The notes: generated by a model not told the origin, from the letters alone. DNA of 45,307 nucleotides from JADHLJ01 sp038118725 (GCA_038118725.1 JAYOIK010000039.1:1-45307), one strand, 5' to 3'. Shown: positions 1-8,780, counted from the stretch's first letter. A program made the numbers and translations.

Positions 1-116
1 GTGAAGTGAAGATTTAGACAAGTTAAGACTTGATAAAAATCAATTTGTTCCCTTTGCATGCGCTTTTCAAACGATAGTTTTTTGTGATATGGATTAGAAA
101 AATTTACTGGTGAAGC
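1..116 (+). promoter_or_regulatory. AT-rich leader upstream of the LysR-type gene
   Basis: This stretch is clearly richer in A and T than the rest of the window and holds no gene that I can support. It ends directly at the ATG (117) of the LysR-type reading frame, so it should carry that gene's promoter. LysR regulators usually bind near their own start, but I cannot point to one convincing T-N11-A operator. The gene on the far side lies outside the window. Confidence 0.35.
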
Positions 117-1016
117 ATGTCTCTACCGCCTCTGAACTCCCTGCGCGCCTTCGAGGCGGCGGCTCGGCATCTGAGCTTCTGAAAAGCCGCCGAGGAGTTG
201 AATGTTACGCCGGCGGCGATCAGCCAGCAGATCCGCCTTCTGGAGGACCGGTTGGAATGCCGGCTGTTTCATCGCCTCACTAGATCGATCTCGCTGACCC
301 AGGAAGGCGTGCGGCTGGCGCCCGCGGTCGCGGATGCCTTCGGGAGGATATCCGTGGCGCTGGCCGAGCTTCGTCGGGTCTCGGTCGGTAGTCCTCTCAC
401 CGTCAGTGTCATGCCGTCCTTTGCCGTGAAATGGCTGATCCCCAGACTTTCTCGGTTCAGGGCGCTGCATCCGGATATCGACGTACGGATCGCGGCGGAA
501 GACCGTCGGGTGGATTTCGTTTCCGACGATGTCGATATCGCCGTGCGTTTCGGCGCCGGAAACTATCCAGGGCTGCACGTGGAACTATTCCTCCAGGATG
601 ACATCTTCCCGGTTTGCAGTCCGACGCTTCTGCATGACCGGCCCGCGCCGACATGTCCCGAGGACCTGCTGTCGCTTCCGCTTCTGCACGACCGACGGCC
701 CGCGGCCGGAGAGGATTGGTGGTTCTGGCTCGCGGCACTAGGGCTCAGCCACACCGTGCCGGCGGGAGGGACGACATTCAGCCAGCAGGACATGGTCTTG
801 CAAGCGGCGATGGATAGCCAAGGGGTGGCGCTAAGCCGCACGCAATTGGTGGCCGGGGATCTCAAGGCTGGACGGCTCGTGAAGCCGATACTGGAGAAGA
901 TACGGGCGAGCCAATCCTATTATTTGGTCTGCCTCGCTGAATCCCTGGAAATGCCGAAAGTCGCGGCTTTCCGTGACTGGATGGTCTCGGAAGCCGCCGA
1001 GGCGGTCGATTGTTGA
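117..1016 (+). pseudogene. LysR-family (GcvA-like) transcriptional regulator interrupted by an in-frame TGA
   Basis: From ATG 117 the frame reads MSLPPLNSLRAFEAAARHLSF, then TGA at 180-182, then KAAEELNVTPAAISQQIRLL and onward without a break to TGA 1014-1016. This is the standard start of a GcvA-type LysR regulator, with the stop falling inside the helix-turn-helix at a position that is usually Ser, Thr or Gly. The substrate-binding (PBP2-like) domain follows from about residue 90. A start at TTG 198 would give 272 residues but would lack the first DNA-binding helix, so it should not bind DNA properly. The complete gene would be 299 codons. The target is unknown; the convergent cyclodeaminase/5-oxoproline cluster is only a neighbour. 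It is either a real nonsense mutation, a sequencing error or a readthrough site (see findings). Confidence 0.8.
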
Positions 1017-1060
1017 TGCTGAGTTGCGGTATTGAAGCTTCTCGCCATGATGCCTGTTTC

Positions 1061-1187
1061 ACGTCGCCCATGCGAAGGCAAGGGCTTGTGCCGCTTCCGT
1101 CGCCACGCGGGAGATCTCCAAGCGGGCCGATCCCTCGTCACCCGTCGGCGCCGGCGGCAAGAGCCCTGACCTTCGTCAGGGCGACGG
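1061..1187 (-). repeat. 127-bp palindromic repeat, copy A
   Basis: This is a full-length copy of a repeat that occurs three more times at 7574-7945, here in the opposite orientation. Its ends are imperfect inverted repeats of about 32 bases (outer bases CCGTCGCCCT and its complement), so the whole unit can fold into a long hairpin. Its first 52 bases, read on the minus strand, are identical to those of copy B3. It lies between the converging LysR and cyclodeaminase genes. The interval 1017-1250 holds no gene. Confidence 0.8.
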
Positions 1188-1250
1188 TGGGGTTTGAGGC
1201 GGCAAAACAGGACGCGGGGTCTGGTCAACGCAGTCTCGTAACAGCGTCGG

Positions 1251-2223
1251 TCAGTCGCCGGAGATCTTGGTGCCGAGCCCCTGGGTGCCGGCCAGCGTCA
1301 CCGCTTGCGCGGCGATCGCCGCGTCCTGTACGCCGGTGCCGGTCAAGTCGACCACCGTGATCTCGTCGTTTTCCGTTCGGCCGGGATGTGATCCGCTTAG
1401 AAGATCGCCGATCTCCGGTATCCGGTCGCCCTCGTTGATCAGCCCGGCGGCCGATCGCGTGGGTCAGCTCACCCGACCAACGGCATTGCTCGCGCGAATC
1501 CGCGACATAGATATCGGCCTCGGCGAGAACCTCGGGAGCCAGCTCGTTCTTGTTGCCCGCGTCGGCGCCGGCGGCGGTGATATGCAGGCCCGGGCGCAGC
1601 CAGTCGGCTTGAAGAATCGGGCTACGCGACGGCGTGACCGTGACCACGATATCGGAGTTCCGGACCGCTTTCTCGACGGAGCCGGCGGTCTGGACGCTGA
1701 CCTTGTGGTTCGCCTCGATACGTTGTTTGAGGGTGGCGACCGCGTCACTGTCCTTGTCCCAGAGCACGATATTCTCGATCTCGCGAATCAGCAGCATGGC
1801 CTCGACATGGCGATAGGCATGGGTACTGGTCCCAAGAATGCCGGCGGTCTTGGCATTTTCGCGCGCGAGCTTGCGGGCCGCGACCGCGCCGGCCGCCGCC
1901 GCCTGCACCCGGGTGAGATAGCCGTTATCCAACAGCATCGCGCGTAATTGATTGCTATCCGCGTCGTAGAGCAGGAGCGAGCCGCCCTGACCACCGCCGG
2001 TTGGGCCGATCTTCACCGCATAGTGCGACGCGCCATGCATGAAGGCGGTGCGGGCCTGGATCGCGCCGCCGCCGCCCGGCATCCAGAGCCTCTGCGCCGG
2101 GGCCGCGGTTGCGTTCCCGGTGGCCATGGCCTCGAAGGCCTTGGCGGTGGCGTCCAGCAGTCCGTCATTCAGAACCACGCATTGTCGCAGTTCGTTCTCG
2201 GTCAGAATTGTCAGTTCCGGCAT
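1251..2223 (-). pseudogene. Ornithine cyclodeaminase/mu-crystallin family protein, frameshifted near the C-terminus
   Basis: The protein begins MPELTILTENELRQCVV (ATG at 2223, with GGGAGA upstream) and reads as a normal NAD(P)-binding family member through the nucleotide-binding region and GELTHAI. It then loses the family sequence. Removing one base of the CC at about 1451-1452 restores AGLINEGDRIPEIGDLL and DLTGTGVQDAAIAAQ, the expected C-terminus, ending at TGA 1251. As it stands the frame runs to 1225 with an unrelated arginine-rich tail. Family members deaminate ornithine or reduce cyclic ketimines and related imines; the substrate here cannot be told. It is the last gene of the leftward set after pxpA and the M20 peptidase, which suggests amino-acid or opine-like substrates. 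Confidence 0.8.
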
Positions 2224-2347
2224 CGTTGCCCGTCTCCCTTGGCCATTCTCCCCTGGCCATCCGCTTTCGCGGAGAATTTGGCGGAACAATCCCATTCCCC
2301 TCGCGATTTCGCAAGGTCCAAGGGATGGATATGGGCGGGCAAGTCTT

Positions 2348-3760
2348 CTAGGTGGGTGTTCCGGCCTCCCCCATGTCCCAAAACAGCCCGGTCATTGTCG
2401 CGAGACCTTCTTGGATAATGCTTTGCAGGGCGTGCTCGTCCGGCGCGTGCTGCGAGCAGGAAGCATAGCTGTGAGGGACCCACAAAGTCGGCATGCCGAG
2501 GATATCGCTGAACACGTCATTCGGCAGCGAGCCGCCGAGATTGGGCAGGATCGCCGGCTTCTTGCCGGTCGTGCGCTCAAGCGAGGCCGCCGCCCAGCGT
2601 ACCCAGGGGTGATCCGGGTCAAGACGCGTTGCGTGCATGATGCCTCGATCGGCGGGGATGACCTTGACGCTGGGAAAGCCCTCGCGCTCGAAATGCCGTT
2701 GTAGCGCCGGGACGATATCGTCGACATCGGTGCCGACGACAAAGCGCAACTGACACCGGGCGACGGCCTTGGGCGGGATCGCGTTTACCGGCTTTTCCGG
2801 GACACCGGCGGTGAAAGCCAGGATCTCGAAACTGTTCCAGGCGAAGACCCGCTCCGCCGGAGTAAGACTTTCCTCGCCCCAATCCGGTTCGATCGCCGGG
2901 CCGTCATCGCCCCCATCGACCTCACAATCGGCGAGCGCCATGCGGATCGAGTTGGTCAGGGTCGTCGGACGCCATTCGGGAACCTGGATCTGGCCGCGCT
3001 TGTCCGCGACCGAGGCCAGGGCATTGGCCAACACCAGCGCCGGGTTGGCGATCAGGCCGCCCCAATTGCCGGAATGATGCGCGCCCTCGCGCAGATCCAC
3101 GATCACGTCGAAGACCATGCTGCCGCGCGATCCCATGAACAGGGTGGGGCGATCGGGTTGCAACCTTGGCCCGTCCGAAGCGACCAGAACGTCACAGGAC
3201 AGTCGCTTGCGATGCTCTCGCGCGAAATCCGCGAGCCCCGGCGATCCCGATTCCTCGCCGGTTTCGATGACGATGGTGGAGTTGAAGCCGAGCCGTCCCC
3301 GGGTCTCCAGTACCGCGGCGAGGGCCGCGATATTGATGCTGTGCTGGCCCTTGTTGTCGGCGGTGCCCCGGCCATAGACCTTGTCGCCCTCGATGGTGAT
3401 TTTCCACGGGTCGAGGCCGGCGCGCCAGCGATCCTCCTGACCGCGCACCACGTCGCCATGGCCGTAGGTGAAGACGGTCTTCAGCGCCGGGTCCTCGATG
3501 CGTTCGGCGATCATGATCGGGCCGGCCTTGGGCGAGGGATTGGGGCAGACCTCGGTCACATAGCCGAGCGGCTCCAGGGTTGCCCGCATCTCGGCCATAT
3601 AGGCGTCCATGTCGGGCTTGCGTTCCTCGAAGATCTGGCTTTCGGTGCGAATCGCGACGCGGCGCGCCAGATCCTTCAGGAAATCACCGCTATCAAAGTG
3701 AGCGGCAGCCCGTGCTATCGCGTCGGCGCGGCCTTCGCTTCCCGAGACTTCCGCGCTCAT
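2348..3760 (-). CDS. M20-family metallopeptidase (dipeptidase/deacylase)
   Basis: A 470-residue protein of the ArgE/DapE/carnosinase-like M20 family. Zinc-site motifs are all visible: YGHGDVV (H101, D103), RGTADNKG (D135 as bridging ligand), ETGEESG (E169 general base, E170 ligand), ASDGPR and a late CSQHAPDEH. A lid/dimerisation domain sits between about residues 215 and 340. The start codon overlaps the pxpA stop in an ATGA, so translation is probably coupled. Family members cleave dipeptides or N-acyl amino acids. Beside 5-oxoprolinase genes, a role in releasing or trimming glutamyl or pyroglutamyl compounds is reasonable but unproven. No signal peptide is seen, so it should be cytoplasmic. 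Confidence 0.88.
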   Translation of the reverse strand: MSAEVSGSEGRADAIARAAAHFDSGDFLKDLARRVAIRTESQIFEERKPDMDAYMAEMRATLEPLGYVTEVCPNPSPKAGPIMIAERIEDPALKTVFTYGHGDVVRGQEDRWRAGLDPWKITIEGDKVYGRGTADNKGQHSINIAALAAVLETRGRLGFNSTIVIETGEESGSPGLADFAREHRKRLSCDVLVASDGPRLQPDRPTLFMGSRGSMVFDVIVDLREGAHHSGNWGGLIANPALVLANALASVADKRGQIQVPEWRPTTLTNSIRMALADCEVDGGDDGPAIEPDWGEESLTPAERVFAWNSFEILAFTAGVPEKPVNAIPPKAVARCQLRFVVGTDVDDIVPALQRHFEREGFPSVKVIPADRGIMHATRLDPDHPWVRWAAASLERTTGKKPAILPNLGGSLPNDVFSDILGMPTLWVPHSYASCSQHAPDEHALQSIIQEGLATMTGLFWDMGEAGTPT

Positions 3761-4530
3761 GCCAGCCCCATGGCGGGCAGTGTGGCGATCTCGATCCCCT
3801 CGGCCTTGAGCATCTCGCGCACCGCCTTGGCGACGGCGGGGCCGGTCGGCTCGTCGCCGTGGATGCAGATGGATTGGGCGTTGACCGGGATTTCCTTGCC
3901 GCTGGTCGACACGATGATGCCGTCGACGACCAAGCGCCGTACCTGTTCGGCCGCTTCCGCCGGCTCGCGGATCATCGCGTTCGAAAACTTGCGGCTGGTC
4001 ATGTTGCCGTCATCGGCATAGGTGCGGTCGGCATAAGCTTCCGAGGCCATGGTGAGGCCGATCGCGGTACCGGCGTTGAACAGCGAGGAGCCGGACACCG
4101 CGACCAGGATCAGATTCGGGTCCACCCCATGGACCGCCGCCGCGATGGCGCCGGCGATGTCGTCGCGCTCGCTCGCCATGTTGTTCAGCGCGCCATGCGG
4201 TTTCACATGGGTGACCGCTGTCCCGCCCGCCGCCGCCATGCCTTGCAGCGCGCCGATCTGATAAGCGACGATCGCCTCGATATCCGGCATGGTCATGTCG
4301 ATCCGGCGGCGTCCGAAGCCGGGCAGATCCTGGAAACCGGGATGAGCGCCGATGCTCACCCCGCGCTCGACCGCGGCCTTGATCACCCGGCGCATCACGT
4401 TCGGATCACCGGCATGAAAGCCGCATGCCACATTCGCCGATGTCACTAGATCCAGCATCGCCGTGTCGTCGCCGATATCGTAGGCGCCAAAACCCTCGCC
4501 CATGTCCGCGTTCAGATTGACCTTTGTCAT
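3757..4530 (-). CDS. pxpA: 5-oxoprolinase subunit A (LamB/YcsF family)
   Basis: 257 residues starting MTKVNLNADMGEGFGAYDIG, the hallmark of the LamB/YcsF family. NVACGFHAGDPNVM and IGAHPGFQDLPGFGRR are the other conserved blocks. PxpA works with PxpB and PxpC to hydrolyse 5-oxoproline (pyroglutamate) to glutamate with ATP. In many bacteria the three genes are adjacent in one direction; here pxpA is divergent from pxpBC and shares a short intergenic region with them. It leads the leftward operon pxpA - M20 peptidase - cyclodeaminase family. Confidence 0.94.
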   Translation of the reverse strand: MTKVNLNADMGEGFGAYDIGDDTAMLDLVTSANVACGFHAGDPNVMRRVIKAAVERGVSIGAHPGFQDLPGFGRRRIDMTMPDIEAIVAYQIGALQGMAAAGGTAVTHVKPHGALNNMASERDDIAGAIAAAVHGVDPNLILVAVSGSSLFNAGTAIGLTMASEAYADRTYADDGNMTSRKFSNAMIREPAEAAEQVRRLVVDGIIVSTSGKEIPVNAQSICIHGDEPTGPAVAKAVREMLKAEGIEIATLPAMGLA

Positions 4531-4624
4531 TGTCCCGGTCTTTATCTCTCATGTTAAGGAAAGGGAGCCGAGCCGTCGTCTCGACCCTGATCCAGAGCCT
4601 AGCCCCATCGGAACGGCGCCGTCC
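4531..4624. promoter_or_regulatory. Divergent promoter region between pxpA and pxpB
   Basis: This 94-base gap separates the start of pxpA (leftward) from the chosen start of pxpB (rightward) and must hold the control signals for both arms of the 5-oxoproline locus. I see no clear operator palindrome. The pxpB frame stays open back to 4502, so the real pxpB start could lie inside this gap. Confidence 0.45.
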
Positions 4625-5365
4625 ATGGTAACCGATACGCAAGAAGACCCAAGCGACGCTATATTTCTATCCGCCGGTGATACCGCGCTGGTGATTCAGT
4701 ATGGCGAAACCGTCGATCCGGAGGTGAACCGGCGCGTGCGCATGCTGACCGCCGCCTTGGCCGAGAGTGCTCCCGAGGGCATCGTCGATCTGGTTCCGAC
4801 AATGCGCTCGCTGATGATCCACTACGATCCCCTGGTGTTGTCGCGGGCGCGCCTTGTCGAGGTGGTGCGGCCCTTGCTCGAGGCTCGACCGGATCTCAAC
4901 CAGACCACGCGGCGGTGGCGTATCCCGGTTTGCTACGAAGGAGAATGCGCCCCAGACCTTGAGGCGGTGGCCGAGGCGACGGGCCTGAGCCCCGAGGAAG
5001 TGGTTCGCCAGCATTGCGGCGTCGACCAGGAGGTCTTCATGATGGGGTTCCTGCCGGGGTTCCCGTATCTGGGTCTGCTCCCCGAGATCTTTGATCTGCC
5101 CCGGCGCCTGGAACCTCGGGTGAAGGTGCCGCCGCGTTCAATCTCGGTGGCGGCGCGGCAAACCACGATATACACGGTCGACAGTCCCGGCGGCTGGCAT
5201 CTGATAGGGCGCACGCCGGTCGACTTCTACAATCCCGCCCGCGCCGAGCCGATCCTGGTCGCCGCCGGTGACCGGGTCCGGTTCGAGCCGGTTCCGTTGG
5301 ACGAATATCACGCCACGCGCCGAGCTGTCGAGGCGGGCTCGTACGAGATTCGGTGCGATCAGTAA
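4625..5365 (+). CDS. pxpB: 5-oxoprolinase subunit B (KipI/allophanate hydrolase subunit 1 family)
   Basis: 246 residues from ATG 4625. The family core is clear: GDTALVIQYGE near the N-terminus, VDLVPTMRSLMIHYDP, the strongly conserved FMMGFLPGFPYLGLL (residues about 138-152) and SPGGWHLIGRTP. PxpB and PxpC form the ATP-dependent partner complex for PxpA. The frame is open upstream to 4502, but that would overlap the pxpA start and adds a non-conserved stretch, so I prefer 4625. pxpC begins two bases after the TAA stop, giving tight translational coupling. Confidence 0.92.
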   Translation: MVTDTQEDPSDAIFLSAGDTALVIQYGETVDPEVNRRVRMLTAALAESAPEGIVDLVPTMRSLMIHYDPLVLSRARLVEVVRPLLEARPDLNQTTRRWRIPVCYEGECAPDLEAVAEATGLSPEEVVRQHCGVDQEVFMMGFLPGFPYLGLLPEIFDLPRRLEPRVKVPPRSISVAARQTTIYTVDSPGGWHLIGRTPVDFYNPARAEPILVAAGDRVRFEPVPLDEYHATRRAVEAGSYEIRCDQ

Positions 5366-5366
5366 G

Positions 5367-6398
5367 ATGAATAATATCAAAGTAATATCTCCGGGAATGA
5401 ATCTAACGGTTCAAGATTTTGGCCGTCCCAGGCACCAGCATCTCGGGGTTCCGGTCTCCGGAGTCCTGGACCCGACGGCGCTGCGCCTCGCCAATGCGTT
5501 GGTCGGCAATCCCGGTGGGACCGAGGCGCTGGAAATACGCATGATGGGGCCGACCTTGGAGGTCGAGGCGGGCTCGGTCCGCGTGGCCTTGACCGGCACC
5601 CGCGCGCCGTTGGAAGTCCTTGGCGAGGAAACCATCGCCTTGCCGGCGCATCAAAGTGTCTCCTTGACCCGCGGCCAGCGTTTTCGGGTCGGCGCGCTGC
5701 CGGATGGGGCCACCGCGATCCTAGCGGTGGAGGGCGGTTTCGCGCTTCCTCAAATTTATGGCAGCCGTTCGACCTATGGCCGGGCGGGCATTGGCGGTTT
5801 TCAGGGCCGGGCGCTCGCCGAGGGCGACGCGATCCCGTTGCGTCTGGAAGAGGCGCCGTCGCGCGGTGAAGTGCGACTCGACTACGGCTATCTTGATGAG
5901 CGTGGACCGTTTCGGGTCATTCTCGGCCCACAGCGGGATTTCTTCACCGAAGCCGCGATCACGACCTTCCTTTCAAATGCCTACACGGTGACACGCGAAG
6001 CCGATCGCATGGGGATGCGGCTGGACGGGCCGGTGCTGACGCATGCGCGCGGCTACAACATCGTCTCCGACGGGATCGTGACCGGCGCGGTGCAGGTGCC
6101 GGGGAACGGCTTGCCGATTGTCTTGCTGGCGGATCACCAGACCACTGGCGGCTATCCCAAGTTGGGGGCGGTGATTTCGGCGGACATTCCAAGACTGGGC
6201 CGGCTGCGGCCCGGCGACGAGATCCGCTTCGAGGAAGTCACCGTCGAGGCGGCGGAAGCGGCGATCCGCGCGCGCGAGGCCGAGCTGTGCCGCCTGATCG
6301 ACGGCATGATCCCCGCCGGTGCCTGGCTGGACGAGGCGGCGCTTTATCGTGAAAATCTGATCAGTGGTATTGTCCGCGAGACGGACCTCGCTTCCTGA
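5367..6398 (+). CDS. pxpC: 5-oxoprolinase subunit C (biotin-dependent carboxylase-like/KipA family)
   Basis: 343 residues from ATG 5367 (MNNIKVISPGMNLTVQDFGR). The family signatures GRPRHQHLGVPVSGVLDP, NPGGTEALEI, YGSRSTYGRAGIGGFQGR and GYPKLGAVISADIPRLGR are all present. It completes the 5-oxoprolinase PxpABC. The frame is open back to 5268 inside pxpB, but the chosen start matches the usual family N-terminus. It is followed 21 bases later by a desaturase gene, so the rightward transcript probably includes all three genes. Confidence 0.93.
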   Translation: MNNIKVISPGMNLTVQDFGRPRHQHLGVPVSGVLDPTALRLANALVGNPGGTEALEIRMMGPTLEVEAGSVRVALTGTRAPLEVLGEETIALPAHQSVSLTRGQRFRVGALPDGATAILAVEGGFALPQIYGSRSTYGRAGIGGFQGRALAEGDAIPLRLEEAPSRGEVRLDYGYLDERGPFRVILGPQRDFFTEAAITTFLSNAYTVTREADRMGMRLDGPVLTHARGYNIVSDGIVTGAVQVPGNGLPIVLLADHQTTGGYPKLGAVISADIPRLGRLRPGDEIRFEEVTVEAAEAAIRAREAELCRLIDGMIPAGAWLDEAALYRENLISGIVRETDLAS

Positions 6399-6419
6399 AG
6401 GCGGGAGAGAGGGGGAGCG

Positions 6420-7553
6420 ATGACGACGGATCACATGCCCTTGGAGGAAGCGCGGCGAACGCTAAAGGTCAATTGGTACCGCTGTCCGATCGACCGCGCG
6501 GTGTTGCGCGATCTGATGCAACCGAGTGATCTTCAGGGCTGGTTTCAGGCTGGCGGCCATCTGCTGATCTTCGCCGCGACCGGCGGCTTGACACTGTACC
6601 TGTTCAGTCAGCAGATGTGGCTCGGCTTTGCCGCCGCGCTGTTCGCCCACGGCACGTCGGCGTCGTTCTTCAAGGGTATCGCGGCGCATGAACTCGGCCA
6701 TGGATCGGTCTTCAAGACCCGCTGGCTGAACCAGGCCTTCCTCAGGGTCTACAGTCTGATCAGCTGGCACAACCATCACGAATACGCGGTCAGCCACACC
6801 TATCATCATCGCTATACCCTGCACCCGGTCGGGGACCGCGAGGTCGAGCTGCCGCAGTTCAGCATCTTCACGCCGCTACATGTATTGCAGATCCTGACCT
6901 TCAACATCGTCGGCGGGCCGATGACCAGCGGCATGATCCCGATCATCGGCGGCACCATCAAAACCGCGTTCGGGGGGTATGGTCGTTCCGTGGTGACCGA
7001 GGAGTGGAGCCGGGCGCTTTACAGCGTGCACACGGGCGAGCGGGCCAAGGCGGTGCGCTGGGCGCGGCTGTTGGTGCTGTTCCATGGCGGGGTGATCGCC
7101 GTGTCGATCGCGAGCGGGCTCTGGGCATTGCCGCTGGTGCTGACCTTTCAGCAGTTCACCGCGAATTGGCTCAAGCTCCTGGTCGGCATGCCGATGCATG
7201 GTGGGCTTAGGAGCAATGTCGCGGATTTCCGCAAATGCGTGCGGACCATCACCCTCAACCCGTTGTTTGAGTTCCTGTATTGGCGGATGAACTGGCATCT
7301 GGAGCACCACATGTACGCGGCGGTGCCGTGCTACAACCTGAAGAAGCTTCACCGGCTCGTGGCCCATGACATGCCGGAGCCCCGGACGCTTCTGGGCGCC
7401 TGGCGCGAGATGGCCGAGACCCGCCGGCGCCAGAAAATCGACCCGAGCTATGAGTACGACACCCCGGTGCCAAGCGCGGGCGAGCCAGAAGCGGGAAACC
7501 GGGATGATCTCGCCGCGTCCATCGGCGATATCGCGCCCAAGGCCCTTGCCTGA
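6420..7553 (+). CDS. Fatty acid desaturase-family membrane di-iron enzyme
   Basis: 377 residues. Three histidine boxes typical of membrane desaturases and hydroxylases are present: HELGH (90-94), HTYHH (126-130) and HLEHH (near residue 295), which would hold the di-iron centre. Hydrophobic spans occur at about 45-85, 155-185 and 215-250. An extra HNHHEY lies just before box two. The start has GGGAGAGAGGGGG upstream, a strong ribosome site. Its substrate is unknown; related proteins act on acyl chains, carotenoids or alkanes. Its place 21 bases behind pxpC suggests co-transcription, although no metabolic link is obvious. Confidence 0.85.
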   Translation: MTTDHMPLEEARRTLKVNWYRCPIDRAVLRDLMQPSDLQGWFQAGGHLLIFAATGGLTLYLFSQQMWLGFAAALFAHGTSASFFKGIAAHELGHGSVFKTRWLNQAFLRVYSLISWHNHHEYAVSHTYHHRYTLHPVGDREVELPQFSIFTPLHVLQILTFNIVGGPMTSGMIPIIGGTIKTAFGGYGRSVVTEEWSRALYSVHTGERAKAVRWARLLVLFHGGVIAVSIASGLWALPLVLTFQQFTANWLKLLVGMPMHGGLRSNVADFRKCVRTITLNPLFEFLYWRMNWHLEHHMYAAVPCYNLKKLHRLVAHDMPEPRTLLGAWREMAETRRRQKIDPSYEYDTPVPSAGEPEAGNRDDLAASIGDIAPKALA

Positions 7554-7573
7554 TGGCGGCACGGGCCTATTCG

Positions 7574-7700
7574 CCGTCGCCCTGACGAAGGTCGGGGCTC
7601 TTGCCGCCGGCGCTGGCGGTCAACGAGAGGGCGGTCCGCTAGCGGATCACCCGTGCGGGGAAGAGCGCGGCACAAGCCCTTGCCTCCGCAAGGGCGACGG
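7574..7700 (+). repeat. 127-bp palindromic repeat, copy B1
   Basis: Full-length copy with imperfect inverted ends. Its first 56 bases are identical to those of copy B2; the middle and right half have diverged. With B2 and B3 it fills the 395-base gap between the converging desaturase and enoyl-CoA hydratase genes (7554-7948), which otherwise holds no gene. Confidence 0.85.
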
Positions 7701-7724
7701 GAGTGGGTGTGAGTATCTTTTCCA

Positions 7725-7851
7725 CCGTCGCCCTGACGAAGGTCGGGGCTCTTGCCGCCGGCGCTGGCGGTCAACGAGAGATCGATCCACTTGGAGATCT
7801 CCCGCGTGGCGACGGAAGCGGGACAAGCCCTCGCCTTCGCAAGGGCGACGG
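7725..7851 (+). repeat. 127-bp palindromic repeat, copy B2
   Basis: Full-length copy, 24 bases after B1. Its left end and the complement of its right end match over about 32 bases with mismatches (for example CCGTCGCCCT at the start and AGGGCGACGG at the end), so transcripts from either strand can form a long stem. Its right half closely matches copy A. Confidence 0.85.
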
Positions 7852-7879
7852 GAGATGGCGTGCGACCCTCTCTCCCCCA

Positions 7880-7945
7880 CCGTCGCCCTGACGAAGGTCA
7901 GGGCTCTTGCCGCCGGCGCCGACGGGTGACGGGAGAGCGGTCCGC
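7880..7945 (+). repeat. 127-bp palindromic repeat, half copy B3
   Basis: Only the left half of the element is present, ending just before the stop codon of the enoyl-CoA hydratase gene. Its first 52 bases are identical to copy A of this family, about 6.8 kb away, and differ from B1 and B2 within that stretch. At least two sub-types of the left half therefore exist in this genome. Confidence 0.75.
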
Positions 7946-7948
7946 GTT

Positions 7949-8749
7949 TTACCGGCCCTGGAAGTTCGGAACCCGGCGTTCGGCGGTGGCGCGGATGCCT
8001 TCCTTGAAATCCTCGGTCTGACGCAACTCGTTCTGAACGACGAGCTCATGATCCGTTGCCTTGCGCACGCGATCCGCGAGGCCTTGGCGCATGGTCGCGC
8101 GGGTTTCCATCACGCCGAGGGGGGAGTTCTCGGCGATCTCTGCGGCCAGGGCCTGCGCCGCGCCGCGCACCTCGTCCAGCGGCACTAGCATGTCGGCGAG
8201 ACCCCAAGCGGCGGCTTCCTCGCCCTTGATGCGGCGGCTGGTATAGAACATCAGATTGGCGCGCTGCTGGCCGATCAGCGCCGGCAGGGTGTGGGTGAGG
8301 CCAAATCCCGGGTGGAAGCCGAGCCGAGTGAAGTTGGCGGCGAAGCGCGCCTCGGGGGCGGCGACACGGAAGTCCGGCACCAGGCAAAGGCCGAGACCGC
8401 CGCCGATCGCCGCGCCCTGAACCGCGCCGACGATGGGCGTCTTGGTCGAGAACAGACGCACCGCCTCGACATAGAGATGATTGGCCGGGCTGCCGTCGCC
8501 GTCGGTCTTCTGCTCGCTGTTGCTGCTACCGTCGGATTGGAAATTCGCTCCCGCGCAGAAGGACTTGCCAGCCGAGCATAAGACGGCGGCGCGTAGATCC
8601 CCGTCGGCGTCTATGGTCTCCATGGCCGTGGCGATCTCTTGGATCAGCGTGTAGTCGAAGAAGTTATGCGGCGGACGCTGGATCTCGATCGTGGCCACAT
8701 GGCCGTCGACGGTTACACCAATAGCGCTGAAGTCGGGGAAGCTGGCCAT
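7949..8749 (-). CDS. Enoyl-CoA hydratase/isomerase family protein
   Basis: 266 residues of the crotonase family: GKSFCAGANF (about 62-71) and VQGAAIGGGLGLCLVPDFRV (about 104-123) form the oxyanion hole and CoA pocket. I place the start at ATG 8749 because AGGAGA lies at the right distance upstream; the frame is open to 8770. It is the last gene of a leftward operon with two acyl-CoA dehydrogenases and an acyl-CoA ligase, so it probably hydrates or isomerises an enoyl-CoA in the same pathway. The exact substrate cannot be told. Confidence 0.9.
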   Translation of the reverse strand: MASFPDFSAIGVTVDGHVATIEIQRPPHNFFDYTLIQEIATAMETIDADGDLRAAVLCSAGKSFCAGANFQSDGSSNSEQKTDGDGSPANHLYVEAVRLFSTKTPIVGAVQGAAIGGGLGLCLVPDFRVAAPEARFAANFTRLGFHPGFGLTHTLPALIGQQRANLMFYTSRRIKGEEAAAWGLADMLVPLDEVRGAAQALAAEIAENSPLGVMETRATMRQGLADRVRKATDHELVVQNELRQTEDFKEGIRATAERRVPNFQGR

Positions 8750-8780
8750 ATCAGGGTCTCCTGGTTCCATAAATGCGGGT

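Noticed and set aside
180..182. TGA as selenocysteine or as a reassigned Gly codon
   Set aside because: The family does not have Cys at these sites, I see no selenocysteine-insertion-type hairpin, and TGA ends many intact genes in the window, including pxpA, pxpC, argS and pcm.
7574..7945. CRISPR array
   Set aside because: The units are 127 bases, palindromic over their whole length and joined by only 24-28 bases; a CRISPR has short repeats with regular unique spacers and cas genes, which are absent.
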